The notes: generated by a model from the sequence alone, not told the origin. A stretch of DNA of 56,398 bases from an uncultured Eubacteriales bacterium (GCA_900546635.1 URDS01000006.1:1-56398), one strand, 5' to 3'; positions 31,967-41,259 are shown, counted from the first letter of the stretch. A program made the numbers and translations.

Positions 31967-33130
31967 ATGACCGAGGTCGCCCTTGTTCCCTGCCCGGATT
32001 ATGCGAACGCCAAAGCGGCGGTTTACACCGCCATTGATCTGCTCGGCGGCACCGATATTCTACCGGATCCGGGCGAAAAAATCCTGCTGAAGCCCAATCT
32101 GCTGGCAAAAACCACAGCCGAGCGCGCCTGTACCACGCATCCCGCCGTTTTTGAAGGCGCCGCCGCCTATCTCAAAGAAAACGGCCGCGCAAATCTCTAT
32201 TACGGAGATTCTCCAGGGCACGGAAACCCGCTCCAAATTGCCAAAGAATGCGGCATCGCCGAGGCGGCTGAGCGGCTCCGCATACCGCTTGCCGATTTTA
32301 CACAGGGAAAAACCGTTGATTTCCCGGACGGAAAACGCGCAAAATCGTTTGTCCTGTCAAACGGCGTCCTTGATTGCGACTGCATCATCAATCTATGCAA
32401 GATGAAAACGCACATGCTGGAACGCATTACCGGCGCGCAGAAAAACAGCTTTGGATGCGTGTTCGGCTTGAACAAAGGCGCCTCCCATGTCACCTATCCG
32501 AATGCATTTGATTTTGCGGAGATGCTGGCGGATCTGAACAGGCTTGTTCGCCCGCGCCTGCATATTCTGGACGGCGTCGTCGCCATGGAGGGCAACGGTC
32601 CGCAGTCCGGAACACCGAAGCAAATGGGCGTTATTCTGGCTTCAACCGACCCGGTCGCCTTAGACAGTCTGTTCGCCTCGCTCATCTGGCTTGACCCGTA
32701 TCTGGTGCCGACCAACAAAATCGGAGAAAAGCGCGGCGTCGGCGTCTGCGACCCGTCAAAAATCACGGTCGTAACGCCGAATGGCCGCCTCACCGTTCCC
32801 GATGCGCAAAAAGCATACGGCAGCAAAAGCTTTGACGTGTACCGCGGGCCGGAGGACAAGGGAGAAATCCGGCAGCTTCGCCTGTTTCATAAGCTGCTCC
32901 GCCGCAAACCCAAAATCGACCCGAAGCTTTGCGTGCGCTGCGGCATATGCGTGCAAAGCTGTCCCGTCAAGGGCGGCGCGCTGCATCTGATCGAGGGCAA
33001 AAAAACACCGGTCTATGACTATGACAAATGCATCGGATGCTACTGCTGTCAGGAAATGTGCCCGAAGCGCGCGATTTACAGCTATCAAAACCCGATCGGT
33101 AAAATCGGCAGCATAAAATTCAAAATTTAA
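31967..33130 (+). CDS. DUF362 protein with two 4Fe-4S clusters
   Basis: 387 residues from ATG 31967; the frame is open further upstream but crosses the terminator. The DUF362 domain (about 1-305) has 'KILLKPNLLAKTTAERACTTHP', 'LCKMKTHMLERITGAQKNSFG' and 'VVAMEGNGPQSG'. A C-terminal bacterial ferredoxin domain carries two CxxCxxCxxxC sets (CVRCGICVQSC and CIGCYCCQEMC). The protein is cytosolic, without a signal peptide. The reaction is not known; the family is common in anaerobes. The ribosome site is weak. Confidence 0.92.
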   Translation: MTEVALVPCPDYANAKAAVYTAIDLLGGTDILPDPGEKILLKPNLLAKTTAERACTTHPAVFEGAAAYLKENGRANLYYGDSPGHGNPLQIAKECGIAEAAERLRIPLADFTQGKTVDFPDGKRAKSFVLSNGVLDCDCIINLCKMKTHMLERITGAQKNSFGCVFGLNKGASHVTYPNAFDFAEMLADLNRLVRPRLHILDGVVAMEGNGPQSGTPKQMGVILASTDPVALDSLFASLIWLDPYLVPTNKIGEKRGVGVCDPSKITVVTPNGRLTVPDAQKAYGSKSFDVYRGPEDKGEIRQLRLFHKLLRRKPKIDPKLCVRCGICVQSCPVKGGALHLIEGKKTPVYDYDKCIGCYCCQEMCPKRAIYSYQNPIGKIGSIKFKI

Positions 33131-33213
33131 CCCGATACGCAGTGTCGAAAACGGCTTTTCAGACCGGCGGCAAAAGCTTTTTTGTCTTCAAGCGGAACCC
33201 GGAGACTTTCGCC

Positions 33214-33268
33214 GCTGCAAAACGCCCACGAAATTCTTTTTTTGCGAATTTCGTGGGCGTTTTGCAGC
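33214..33268. terminator. Perfect 23-bp inverted repeat, probably a bidirectional terminator
   Basis: The arms at 33214-33236 and 33246-33268 are perfectly complementary over 23 bp around a 9-base loop (mostly T). The core is AACGCCCACGAAATTC. It lies between the convergent DUF362 and malQ stops. It is much longer than the other terminators in the window. Confidence 0.75.
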
Positions 33269-33288
33269 GTTTTCAATTTACAACAAAT

Positions 33289-34794
33289 TTATTGCGATCC
33301 CGCTTCGGATGAAAATCCGCCGAGGCGGCCGAAATCCGCCGTCAACCGGTACAGCTTTTTCGCAAGCGCCTCGGACGGCAGCCGCGTCATACGCCATGTC
33401 CAGTTGCCGGAGGCGGTGGAGGGCGTATTCATCCGCGCCTCGCTGCCGAGCCCCAAAAGATCCTGCATGGTATAAATCGCGGTATCCGCAATTGTTCCGG
33501 CTGCGCCGCGTATCATACCGAAAGCATATCCCTCGCGTCGGTTCAGACCGAGATACCGCTTGGCATAAGCCACATCCTCAGGCGCCGCCGTTTGCATCCA
33601 TCCCTCGGCGGTATCATTATCATGCGTTCCGACATAGACCACCGAATTTCTGTCCGCATACGTATGCGGCAGATAGTTGGATTCCTCGCGGCTGTCGAAA
33701 GCGAACTGAAGCACCTTCATGCCCGGATAGCCGCACGCATGCAGAAGATACGCCACTTCCGGCGTAATGTATCCGAGATCCTCGGCGATAATCCGCAGTT
33801 CCCCAATATTTTTGCGTATGGCGCGAAAGAGCGCCGTACCCGGCCCTTTTTGCCAGCTTCCCCACACCGCCGTCGGACTGTCCGCCTCAATCGCATAAAA
33901 CGATTCAAAACCTCGGAAATGGTCGATGCGGATCACGTCGTAAAATTCAGCCTGCCGCTGCATACGGCGGCACCAGAAGTCATACCCGTGTGCGCGCTGA
34001 TAGCTCCAGTTGTAAATCGGGTTGCCCCAAAGCTGACCGTCCGCCGAAAAGGCGTCAGGCGGACAGCCCGCGACCAGCCGGGGACTCAGATTTTCATCCA
34101 GCAAAAATTCCCGCGGATTGGCCCACACGTCCGAACTGTCGCGCGAAACATAGATCGGCAGGTCACCGATGATAGAAATTCCCTTTTCATGGGCATAGGC
34201 GCGGAGCGCGTCCCACTGAAGAGAAAACATATATTGCAGAAATTTATAAAACCCGACATCAAGCCCCAGACGCCGCTTTGCGCGCTCCAGCGCGCCGCGG
34301 CGCCGGAATTTCAGTCCGTCGCTCCATTTTTCAAACGGCGCGCCGCCGTTTTCATCCTTGATCGCCATAAACAGCGCATAGGAATCAAGCCATGCGCTCT
34401 GACGGCGGCAAAATTCCAAAAACTCGCCGGGCAGCCGCTCGGCAAACCGCTCATAGGCGCGGCGCAAAAGCGGAAACCGCACCTCGTATTGCCGGGCAAA
34501 ATCCACAGCCGCCGGATTCTCTCCAAAATTTACCGCCGCCAGTTCCGCGCGGGTCAAAAGTCCATCTTTGCGCAGCAAATCCAAATCAATGAAATACGGA
34601 TTGCCCGCAAAGGAAGAAAAGGATTGATAGGGCGAATCCCCGTAACCGGTCGGGCCGACCGGCAAAATCTGCCAGTACCGCTGCCCCGCGCTGTGCAAAA
34701 AATCCACAAACGCATAGGCCGCGCGGCCAAACGTCCCTATACCGTACGGCGAGGGAAGCGAAGAAATGTGCAAAAGCACGCCGCTGCTTCTCAT
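33289..34794 (-). CDS. malQ: 4-alpha-glucanotransferase (amylomaltase)
   Basis: 501 residues of the GH77 fold. The nucleophile Asp is in 'VIRIDHFRGFESFY', the acid/base Glu in 'IIAEDLGYITPEV', and the third acid in 'YVGTHDNDT'. It shuffles glucan chains of maltodextrins in the cytoplasm. It is the last gene of a co-directional run with two sugar permeases, 34 bp upstream, which supports a maltodextrin substrate for the importer. GAGGTGA lies about eleven bases before the ATG. Confidence 0.96.
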   Translation of the reverse strand: MRSSGVLLHISSLPSPYGIGTFGRAAYAFVDFLHSAGQRYWQILPVGPTGYGDSPYQSFSSFAGNPYFIDLDLLRKDGLLTRAELAAVNFGENPAAVDFARQYEVRFPLLRRAYERFAERLPGEFLEFCRRQSAWLDSYALFMAIKDENGGAPFEKWSDGLKFRRRGALERAKRRLGLDVGFYKFLQYMFSLQWDALRAYAHEKGISIIGDLPIYVSRDSSDVWANPREFLLDENLSPRLVAGCPPDAFSADGQLWGNPIYNWSYQRAHGYDFWCRRMQRQAEFYDVIRIDHFRGFESFYAIEADSPTAVWGSWQKGPGTALFRAIRKNIGELRIIAEDLGYITPEVAYLLHACGYPGMKVLQFAFDSREESNYLPHTYADRNSVVYVGTHDNDTAEGWMQTAAPEDVAYAKRYLGLNRREGYAFGMIRGAAGTIADTAIYTMQDLLGLGSEARMNTPSTASGNWTWRMTRLPSEALAKKLYRLTADFGRLGGFSSEAGSQ

Positions 34795-34828
34795 CGAATG
34801 TTGTCACCTCAATATAGCAAAATAGAAC

Positions 34829-35674
34829 TCAGCCTTTCACAGCGCCCGCCATGATGCCCTTGATGATGTGCTTTTGACAGGTAAAGTAAAAAATAATGAT
34901 CGGGATGATGGAGAGCACGATCAACGCCATGATGGCGCCGATATCGGTCTGACCGTAGCTGCCGTTCAAATATTGAATGTGAATCGGAATCGTCCGGTAA
35001 TATTTAATATCCAGAACCAGATACGGCAGGAGATAGTCGTTCCAGATCCACATAGTCTCCAGAATGCACACCGAAATCAGCGTCGGCTTCATAATCGGGA
35101 GCACGATGCCGAAAAACGTGCGCAGCGGACCGCAGCCGTCAATATTCGCCGCCTCCTCAATCTCAAGCGGAATGCTTTTGACAAAGCCGCAGAACATGAA
35201 CACAGCAAGACCCGCGCCGAATCCGAGATAAATCACGATGATACCGACCGGATTATTCAGTCTCAGCGTGTCAGCCGTTTTAGACAGCGTATACATCACC
35301 ATCTGAAACGGAACGATCATGGAAAAGACGCAAAAATAGTATATACCACGGCAAATCTTGTTGTCAACCCGGGTAATATACCACGCGCACATCGAGGTAA
35401 AAAACAGAATGGCAAGCGTGGCAAACACCGTAATGAACACGCTGTATAAAGCGGAAAGATAAAACGGATAATTGCCGAAAGTCATGCCTTTTTCGTAGTT
35501 CCCGATCCCGAAGAAAGACTGCGCGTTCGGGAAAGTAAAGGGAGACGCGCTGATCGCCGTTTTGACTTTAAAGGAGTTCATCAGCACAATGAAGATCGGC
35601 GCAATGTATACAATCGAAATTGCAGACATCAAAACCGTAAGCAACGTTTTGGAAATTCGCGCTCTGCGTCCCAT
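34829..35674 (-). CDS. ABC sugar permease, MalG type
   Basis: 281 residues with six transmembrane helices. The EAA loop that docks the ATPase is 'EAANIDGCGPLRTFFGIVLP'. It starts at ATG 35674, preceded by AAGGAGGTG, and overlaps the preceding permease stop by one base (TAATG). It works with the MalF-type partner and the binding protein. No ATPase gene is present nearby. Confidence 0.94.
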   Translation of the reverse strand: MGRRARISKTLLTVLMSAISIVYIAPIFIVLMNSFKVKTAISASPFTFPNAQSFFGIGNYEKGMTFGNYPFYLSALYSVFITVFATLAILFFTSMCAWYITRVDNKICRGIYYFCVFSMIVPFQMVMYTLSKTADTLRLNNPVGIIVIYLGFGAGLAVFMFCGFVKSIPLEIEEAANIDGCGPLRTFFGIVLPIMKPTLISVCILETMWIWNDYLLPYLVLDIKYYRTIPIHIQYLNGSYGQTDIGAIMALIVLSIIPIIIFYFTCQKHIIKGIMAGAVKG

Positions 35675-36546
35675 TACTGCTGCACCTCCTTGCGGCGGGT
35701 GAAATAAAGCTGCGCCAGCGCAATAACCGCCACCAGCACAAAGAAAATCACAGCCTTTGCCTGTCCCACACCGCGCGTATTAGCATTCTGGTAGAAGGTA
35801 TTATAAATATTGAGCGCCAGCATCTCGGTCTGATAGACCGTGTTTCCGGCCGCGCCGACCACACCGGGCTCGCCGCCGGTCAGCGCAAGGTTCTGGTCGA
35901 ACAGTTTAAATGAGTTGGTCAGCGTAAGGAATGTACAAATGGTGATGGAGGGCATCATCATCGGCAGCGTCACACGCCGCAAAATCTGCCCTTTGGTCGC
36001 GCCGTCCACGCGCGCCGCTTCATACAAAGATTCCGGAATGCTGTTCAGCCCCGATATATAAATAATCATCATATATCCGATTTGCTGCCAGCACATCAAA
36101 ATAATCAGTCCCCAGAAGCCGTAAGTGGAATCCAGTTTAATCGTTGTCCCGTAGTTTTGCAAAATGCCGTTAAAAATCAGCTGCCAGATGTAACCGAGGA
36201 TAACGCCGCCGATCAGATTGGGCATAAAAAATACGGTTCGAAACAAATTCGCGCCCCGAATCCCGCTTGTCAGCACATACGCGACAGCGAAGGCCAGCAC
36301 ATTGATAAACAGCACCGATACCACCGTAAAGACCGCCGTAAACCAGAACGCATGCAGAAATCCGGGATCGGAAAAAGCGCGGATGTAATTGCGAATACCG
36401 ATGAAGGTCGCATCACTTGTCGTTTTAAACGAGCAAAACGACAGATAAATGCCGCGCAAAAAAGGGTATACGAATCCGATGATAAAGGCGGCCAACGTAG
36501 GCAGCACAAAGATCGGAAAATAATAGCTCAGTTGTTTTTTGTTCAT
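35674..36546 (-). CDS. ABC sugar permease, MalF type
   Basis: 290 residues with six transmembrane helices. The EAA loop is 'EAARVDGATKGQILRRVTLP'. The start is ATG 36546, eight bases after AGGAGG; the in-frame ATG two codons earlier is too close to it. It lacks the long periplasmic P2 loop of enterobacterial MalF, as is usual in Firmicutes. A 458-bp gap carrying repeat remnant G separates it from the binding-protein gene. Confidence 0.94.
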   Translation of the reverse strand: MNKKQLSYYFPIFVLPTLAAFIIGFVYPFLRGIYLSFCSFKTTSDATFIGIRNYIRAFSDPGFLHAFWFTAVFTVVSVLFINVLAFAVAYVLTSGIRGANLFRTVFFMPNLIGGVILGYIWQLIFNGILQNYGTTIKLDSTYGFWGLIILMCWQQIGYMMIIYISGLNSIPESLYEAARVDGATKGQILRRVTLPMMMPSITICTFLTLTNSFKLFDQNLALTGGEPGVVGAAGNTVYQTEMLALNIYNTFYQNANTRGVGQAKAVIFFVLVAVIALAQLYFTRRKEVQQ

Positions 36547-36839
36547 ACTCATCGCCTCCTGTGCGCGATATAACGAAAAGCGGGATGTCCCTGCCCTTTG
36601 AAAGGCAGCGCGTGGTTCCCGGCATGGCTATGTTCATGCCGAAATGCAAAAGCAGGTTCTGCTACAAGCGCAAAACCGTCCGTATTCAAGGGATAAAGGC
36701 GAAGCCGCCCTGTTTGATCGCAGGAAAAAACGTTTTTTCGGCGATGCGGCACGTTATGGACGCTTCCCGGACGTAATTTTTGTATTGACATCCGATTTTA
36801 GCGGGCATTCACAGAACCTTTTCGCGGTACTTGCAGGTT

Positions 36840-36912
36840 CGCGCCCGATTTGAGCGCATACTCACACCTATAATGTGTTTTCAAGGCGGCATCATGTCCG
36901 CCTTGAAAACAC
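36840..36912 (-). repeat. Repeat remnant G, between binding protein and permease genes
   Basis: Module 1 is a perfect 15-bp hairpin, GTGTTTTCAAGGCGG (36875-36889) with CCGCCTTGAAAACAC (36898-36912), in the sense orientation after the binding-protein gene. Degenerate module 2-like text continues to about 36840. The remaining parts of the gap 36547-37004 hold an AT-rich lead-in (36915-36970, minus strand GTTGAAAAAGTAAAAA) and a small CTGCC/GGCAG hairpin near 36590; no gene was seen. Confidence 0.75.
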
Positions 36913-37004
36913 TCGTTTTTTATAATTTTCGCCTTACATATTTTTACTTTTTCAACAGTCCGTAAAAACAGAGCCGCCCCTTGTTTTATAACTTTACAAA
37001 TCCC

Positions 37005-38315
37005 TTACGGATTGGCCGCCGCATATTCGGACTTCCAGCCGTCTACAAACGCTTTCACAACCGCATCCCATTTACCGGTACCGGCTGCATACTGCGTCAG
37101 CGCGGTGCCGACGCCGTTTTTCCAGGACTCGGAGGGAATTGATGAGAAGTTCCAGGAAACCGAAGTTTTCCCTTCGCTGATATAATTATTCGCAATGGTT
37201 ACGAGCGGGTTGTGCGCCGTCTTTGCCATCTTGAACGGAGCGACAAAGCCCATGTCGTCCGCAAGCGCCGACGTTCCGGTTTCGCTCGTGACTACCCAAT
37301 GGAGAAAATCAAGCGTAGCTTTAATATCCACTTCGCTGGCCTTGGAATTCACGCACCAGTAGTTTTCGGATCCGGTGCAAAGACCCTGGTTTTCCTCGCC
37401 CTCGACGCCGATATAAATCGGAAGCATACCAAATTCATCATCGCTGAGACCTACGCCGCCTGCATCTTTGGCAACCGCGCTGTATGCCCATGTGCCGTTC
37501 TGATAAAATACGGCGCGGCCGGTCTTAAACTCGGTCTCGGCATCCGTACCGGTCTTTCCGGACAATACGGTCGGCGAGCAGGTCGCATTGTTGATATACA
37601 GATCCCAGATCGCCTTGTAATTATCCAAATAAAGTCCCTCAATTGCCTCAGTCGATCCGATCCCCTTATCCTTATACTCATAATAGATCGGCATATTGGC
37701 CAGGTGCGTCTTGTAACGCCAGTCGGACGAAGAATCCATACCCGCCGATGTGAACGCGCCGTCAACGCCGAGCGCAGCCCGGTTTGCCTGAATCTCTTCG
37801 GCAACCGTCTTCAGCGCGTTAAAATTATTCAGTTCATCAATCGATTTCACCGTGGCGAAACTCGAAGCGAAATATTGATTCAACAGCGTCTTGTTGTAAA
37901 TGATGCCGTATGTTTCAAGAACATAGGCAATGCCGTATACATGGTTTCCCTCGGTAAGCGCAAAATCCTCGCTGGTCAGTTCGCCGTACAGCGCGCTGCC
38001 CGACAGATCATAGCAGTAATCTTTCCAGCTGGCAAGTCCCACAGGACCGTTTACCTGGAAGAGCGTCGGCGCGTTATCCTTGTCCATTTCGGAAGTCAGC
38101 GTCTGCTCATACGTGTTCGACGCCGCGGTAACAACCGTCACCGGTACGCCGGTCTCCGCCGTATACGCCTTTGCCAGCGCCTGCCAGGCAGCATCCTGTT
38201 CAGGCTTGAAATTCAAATAATAAACCGAAGGCGTTTCGTCTTTTTTGCCGCAGGCCAGCGTCAGGGGAAGCAACATCAAAAGTACCAGTGTCAAAGCCAA
38301 AGTTTTTTTAAGCAT
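37005..38315 (-). CDS. Sugar ABC transporter binding lipoprotein
   Basis: 436 residues. The signal peptide ends in a lipobox, LTLAC (Cys22), so it is anchored outside the membrane. The body is a type 1 extracellular solute-binding protein (MalE/UgpB-like), with 'NAPTLFQVNGPVGLASWKDY' and 'AVFYQNGTWAYS'. It is likely to bind maltodextrins or related oligosaccharides, judging from malQ in the same run. The start has TAGGAGGAA, seven bases upstream. It heads the operon, with a SigA promoter 80 bp upstream. Confidence 0.94.
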   Translation of the reverse strand: MLKKTLALTLVLLMLLPLTLACGKKDETPSVYYLNFKPEQDAAWQALAKAYTAETGVPVTVVTAASNTYEQTLTSEMDKDNAPTLFQVNGPVGLASWKDYCYDLSGSALYGELTSEDFALTEGNHVYGIAYVLETYGIIYNKTLLNQYFASSFATVKSIDELNNFNALKTVAEEIQANRAALGVDGAFTSAGMDSSSDWRYKTHLANMPIYYEYKDKGIGSTEAIEGLYLDNYKAIWDLYINNATCSPTVLSGKTGTDAETEFKTGRAVFYQNGTWAYSAVAKDAGGVGLSDDEFGMLPIYIGVEGEENQGLCTGSENYWCVNSKASEVDIKATLDFLHWVVTSETGTSALADDMGFVAPFKMAKTAHNPLVTIANNYISEGKTSVSWNFSSIPSESWKNGVGTALTQYAAGTGKWDAVVKAFVDGWKSEYAAANP

Positions 38316-38392
38316 GATAAATTCCTCCTAAAAATTGATTTGCACAACATAGTATGTCCGCAAACAAGATTTTACAGTCCCGCTATACGTTT

Positions 38393-38421
38393 ATTTTACC
38401 ATATATATGCAAATTTAGCAA
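38393..38421 (-). promoter_or_regulatory. SigA promoter of the sugar importer operon
   Basis: On the minus strand TTGCTA (38421-38416), 17 bp, TAAAAT (38398-38393). Confidence 0.72.
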
Positions 38422-38559
38422 TATTTTTATATGTTATTTCATTTTATCGTATAGAATCAACAATGATTCCCGTCTTTCTGTTAAAAAAAGCGCCCATCAG
38501 AATGTTAAATTTTTGTCTATCTTGCCGTAAAGATTCATCATTCTGCATAAGATCGCATC

Positions 38560-38600
38560 TATACGCCCCATCATCGGAAAACTTTAACTTTCCCGGCGAT
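38560..38600 (+). repeat. Repeat remnant H (module 3, degenerate)
   Basis: ATACGCCCCATCATCGG (from 38561) followed by an imperfect hairpin ending CCCGGCGAT at 38600; it matches the end of module 2 and module 3 of array B. It lies between the sugar operon promoter and the mrnC terminator. The rest of the 361-bp gap 38316-38676 shows only that promoter and terminator. Confidence 0.55.
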
Positions 38601-38624
38601 CTGATTATACCGCTTTGTCGCATA

Positions 38625-38656
38625 AAAAAATCCACCCTGTTACAGGTGGATTTTTT
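38625..38656 (-). terminator. Terminator of the mrnC operon
   Basis: AAAAAATCCACC (38625-38636) pairs with GGTGGATTTTTT (38645-38656), giving T-tracts on both strands. It is 20 bp beyond the mrnC stop. Confidence 0.85.
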
Positions 38657-38676
38657 ACAAATCGCGCACAAATTAT

Positions 38677-39069
38677 TCATTCATTTTTTGTTTCGGGAAA
38701 CGCAGTTTCCAAAAGCTGATTCAAACGCGCATACTGTCCGGAAAGATAGAGCGCCGCGCAAAGCGTTTCAAAACCGGTGGCGGTGCGGTATTCAGCCCCG
38801 GAAGCGCTTTTCGGCGCCGAAAGATGCGGCGAGTTCCGTCCGCGGCGGAAAAAATCATGTTCCGCCTCCGTTAGCAGCGGTTCGATACGGTAAAACGCCG
38901 CGCTTTGATTTTTTGCGGTCACATAATCGTGAGAGGCCGCATTCAGCGCGCCGGTACGGGTCAATCCGCGGCGAAGCAGCCGTTCTCTTACCCAAAGCTC
39001 AAAAACACAATCTCCGAGATAGGCAAGCGCCGCGCCGTCCGCACATTTTAAAAGTTCCTGATTTTCCAT
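38677..39069 (-). CDS. mrnC: Mini-ribonuclease III
   Basis: 130 residues, the usual size. It has the RNase III catalytic core without an RNA-binding domain: 'ALAYLGDCVFELWVRERLL', 'RGRNSPH' and 'YRTATGFETLCAALYLSG'. In Bacillus it matures the ends of 23S rRNA. It is usually found near cysS; here it follows uppP by three bases. Confidence 0.94.
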   Translation of the reverse strand: MENQELLKCADGAALAYLGDCVFELWVRERLLRRGLTRTGALNAASHDYVTAKNQSAAFYRIEPLLTEAEHDFFRRGRNSPHLSAPKSASGAEYRTATGFETLCAALYLSGQYARLNQLLETAFPETKNE

Positions 39070-39072
39070 ACC

Positions 39073-39954
39073 TTACCTCTGAAAAAACCAAAATGCAAGC
39101 ACGGCGGCGCCGAGAATGATGCGGTAAACGCCGAAAGCGGCAAAACTGTGTTTTTTCACAAAATCCATCAGAAAACGAATTGCCGCAACGGAAACGACAA
39201 AGGCCGTCGCGCAGCCGACCAGCAAAATCGTGATTTCTTTCGCGCCGAATACGGCGCTGCCGCCCGCGACATCTGCGGCAAAGCCGACGCATTTGAGCAG
39301 CGACGCGCCGAGCATAACCGGAACCGCCAAGAAAAATGAAAATTCAGCGGCCGCGCCCCTGGAAACCGAAAGCAGCGATGCGCCGAGAATCGTCGAACCC
39401 GAACGGGACGTGCCCGGAATCAGCGAGAGCACCTGAAAACAGCCGATCCCAAGCGCGGTTTTATACCCAATATCCTCCGGTCGCGTTATGCGGAACGATC
39501 GATTTTGATGCAGTCGCTCCATCAAAATAAACAAAACGCCGTACACCACAAGCGCCGACGCAACAACCGGCGAATTATAAAAATGCGCATTGAACCAATC
39601 GTCAAACAAAACGCCGACAACGGCGGCGGGCAGCGCGGCTGCCAGCACATGCATCCAAAGCCGCAAAGTATCCTTTTTCAAGCCCACGGAACCGAGACAC
39701 AAAGCGGCGTTTCCGGCGTCTATATTTTTCCGAAATCCAAACGGATTCAGCCGCTTGAAATACAGTACGATCACGGCAAGAATCGATCCGAGCTGAATGA
39801 CCACCTCAAACATCTCCCAAAACGCATCGCTCACGTCCAGGCGAATGAGGTCATTGAGCAAAATCATATGCCCGGTGCTTGAAACCGGGAGCCATTCGGT
39901 AATTCCCTGCACGATACCGACAAGGACAGTCTTAATAATCTCGATCAAAAACAT
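39073..39954 (-). CDS. uppP: Undecaprenyl-diphosphate phosphatase (BacA/UppP)
   Basis: 293 residues and about seven to eight transmembrane helices. The active-site motifs are 'GITEWLPVSSTGHMIL' (18-33) and 'PGTSRSGSTILGASLL' (about 176-191). It dephosphorylates undecaprenyl pyrophosphate outside the membrane so that the carrier can be reused for cell wall synthesis. The start lies inside the end of the U32 gene (10-bp overlap), with GGAGGGG as ribosome site. It would work with the PopT-like protein at 12-13 kb. Confidence 0.97.
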   Translation of the reverse strand: MFLIEIIKTVLVGIVQGITEWLPVSSTGHMILLNDLIRLDVSDAFWEMFEVVIQLGSILAVIVLYFKRLNPFGFRKNIDAGNAALCLGSVGLKKDTLRLWMHVLAAALPAAVVGVLFDDWFNAHFYNSPVVASALVVYGVLFILMERLHQNRSFRITRPEDIGYKTALGIGCFQVLSLIPGTSRSGSTILGASLLSVSRGAAAEFSFFLAVPVMLGASLLKCVGFAADVAGGSAVFGAKEITILLVGCATAFVVSVAAIRFLMDFVKKHSFAAFGVYRIILGAAVLAFWFFQR

Positions 39955-41192
39955 GGTTCTTCCCCTCCGCGCAAAATATCGCCCGTCCGCACTTCAAACG
40001 GAACGTGCAGTTGAAAGATCATCGCCGGATGCGGCGCGCTGTCGATCGGATTTCCGCCAGCGTCAAGCAGCGTCTGCACGCGGAAAGCGCGCCCCGTGCG
40101 GCCGGGCGAAATCAGTTCGACCGGGTCCCCCCGGCAGACTTTATTGCGCTGTACGAACACGGCAAGACCGCTGTCCGCATCATAGGACAGCGCGGTCGCG
40201 ATATACGCCTTTTCCCGGATATAACCCATGTTTTTGCAGACGCCGGCATCCGCGTCCGGGCGACCGAACCAGCAGCCGGTCGAATAATCGCGGTGACTTA
40301 CGCTCTCAAGCTCGCGCCGCAGGGCCGGATCAGGGCGGTAAGCCGCACCGAGGTCAAAATAAGCGTCAAGCGCCATCCGGTATGCGTTGGTCACAACCGC
40401 CGTGTAATAGGCGCTTTTCATCCGTCCCTCGATTTTAAAGCTGGTAATGCCGGCTTCAACCAGTTCCGGAATATGCTCAATCATGCACATATCGCACGAA
40501 CTCATGACAAAGGTCCCCGTAGCGTCCTCATACAGCCTCAGCGGTTGCTCCGGGCGTTTTTCCTCATACGCTTCAAGCGTGCGGTAATTCCACCGGCAGG
40601 GCTGCGCGCACGCGCCGTGATTGGCGTCCCGTCCGGTAAAATAATTGGAAAGCAGACAGCGCCCGCTGTAGGAAATACACATCGCGCCGTGTACAAAGCA
40701 TTCGATTTCCATGTCATCGGGCGCGTTTTCGCAGATTTCACGCACCTCGGAGAGCGAAAGCTCCCGCGCGAGCACCACGCGGCGCGCGCCGAGCTGACGC
40801 CATGCCAGTACATCGGCAAGGCTCACCGCCGACGCCTGGGTGGACACATGCAGTTCAAGCTTCGGCGCGATCCGGCGCGCCAAAGCCAACACCCCGAGAT
40901 CGCCGACAATCAACGCATCCACGCCGCAGTCCCGCGCAAACGCAAGATAAGCTTCCAGCGCCGAATACTCGGACGTGCGGGGCATGGTATTGACGGTAAG
41001 ATACACGCGCACACCGTGCTCATGCGCATACGCCGCCGCCTGCGGCAGTTCCTCGTTTGTAAAATTTCCGGCGGCCGCGCGCATACCGAACGCGCTCCCC
41101 GCAAGATAAACCGCATCCGCACCGTAAAGCACAGCCGCCCTCAGTTTTTCAAAATTGCCTGCCGGAGCCAGCAATTCCGTTTTTTTCTTCAT
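39945..41192 (-). CDS. U32-family protein, TrhP/YrrO-like tRNA hydroxylation factor
   Basis: 415 residues. The U32 signature ECFVHGAMCISYSGRCLLS is intact, with further cysteines 'HGACAQPCRW' and 'CDMCMIEHIP' that would complete an iron-sulfur site. Proteins formerly called U32 peptidases (TrhP, RlhA) take part in prephenate-dependent hydroxylation of tRNA or rRNA uridine or cytidine. This one fits the tRNA (TrhP) group best by length and neighbouring motif, but I cannot separate the two with certainty. First gene of the operon with uppP and mrnC. Confidence 0.9.
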   Translation of the reverse strand: MKKKTELLAPAGNFEKLRAAVLYGADAVYLAGSAFGMRAAAGNFTNEELPQAAAYAHEHGVRVYLTVNTMPRTSEYSALEAYLAFARDCGVDALIVGDLGVLALARRIAPKLELHVSTQASAVSLADVLAWRQLGARRVVLARELSLSEVREICENAPDDMEIECFVHGAMCISYSGRCLLSNYFTGRDANHGACAQPCRWNYRTLEAYEEKRPEQPLRLYEDATGTFVMSSCDMCMIEHIPELVEAGITSFKIEGRMKSAYYTAVVTNAYRMALDAYFDLGAAYRPDPALRRELESVSHRDYSTGCWFGRPDADAGVCKNMGYIREKAYIATALSYDADSGLAVFVQRNKVCRGDPVELISPGRTGRAFRVQTLLDAGGNPIDSAPHPAMIFQLHVPFEVRTGDILRGGEEPCF

Positions 41193-41230
41193 GCTGCGCC
41201 CTCTTTTCCATAATCATTTCATTTTCTACC

Positions 41231-41259
41231 ATAATACATGATTCGGCCGTGCTTGTCAA
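41231..41259 (-). promoter_or_regulatory. SigA promoter of the U32-uppP-mrnC operon
   Basis: On the minus strand TTGACA (41259-41254), 17 bp, TATTAT (41236-41231). Confidence 0.85.

Noticed and set aside
38444..38680. A 78-codon minus-strand ORF between the sugar operon and mrnC
   Set aside because: It spans the mrnC terminator and repeat remnant H, has no ribosome site, and resembles no protein.
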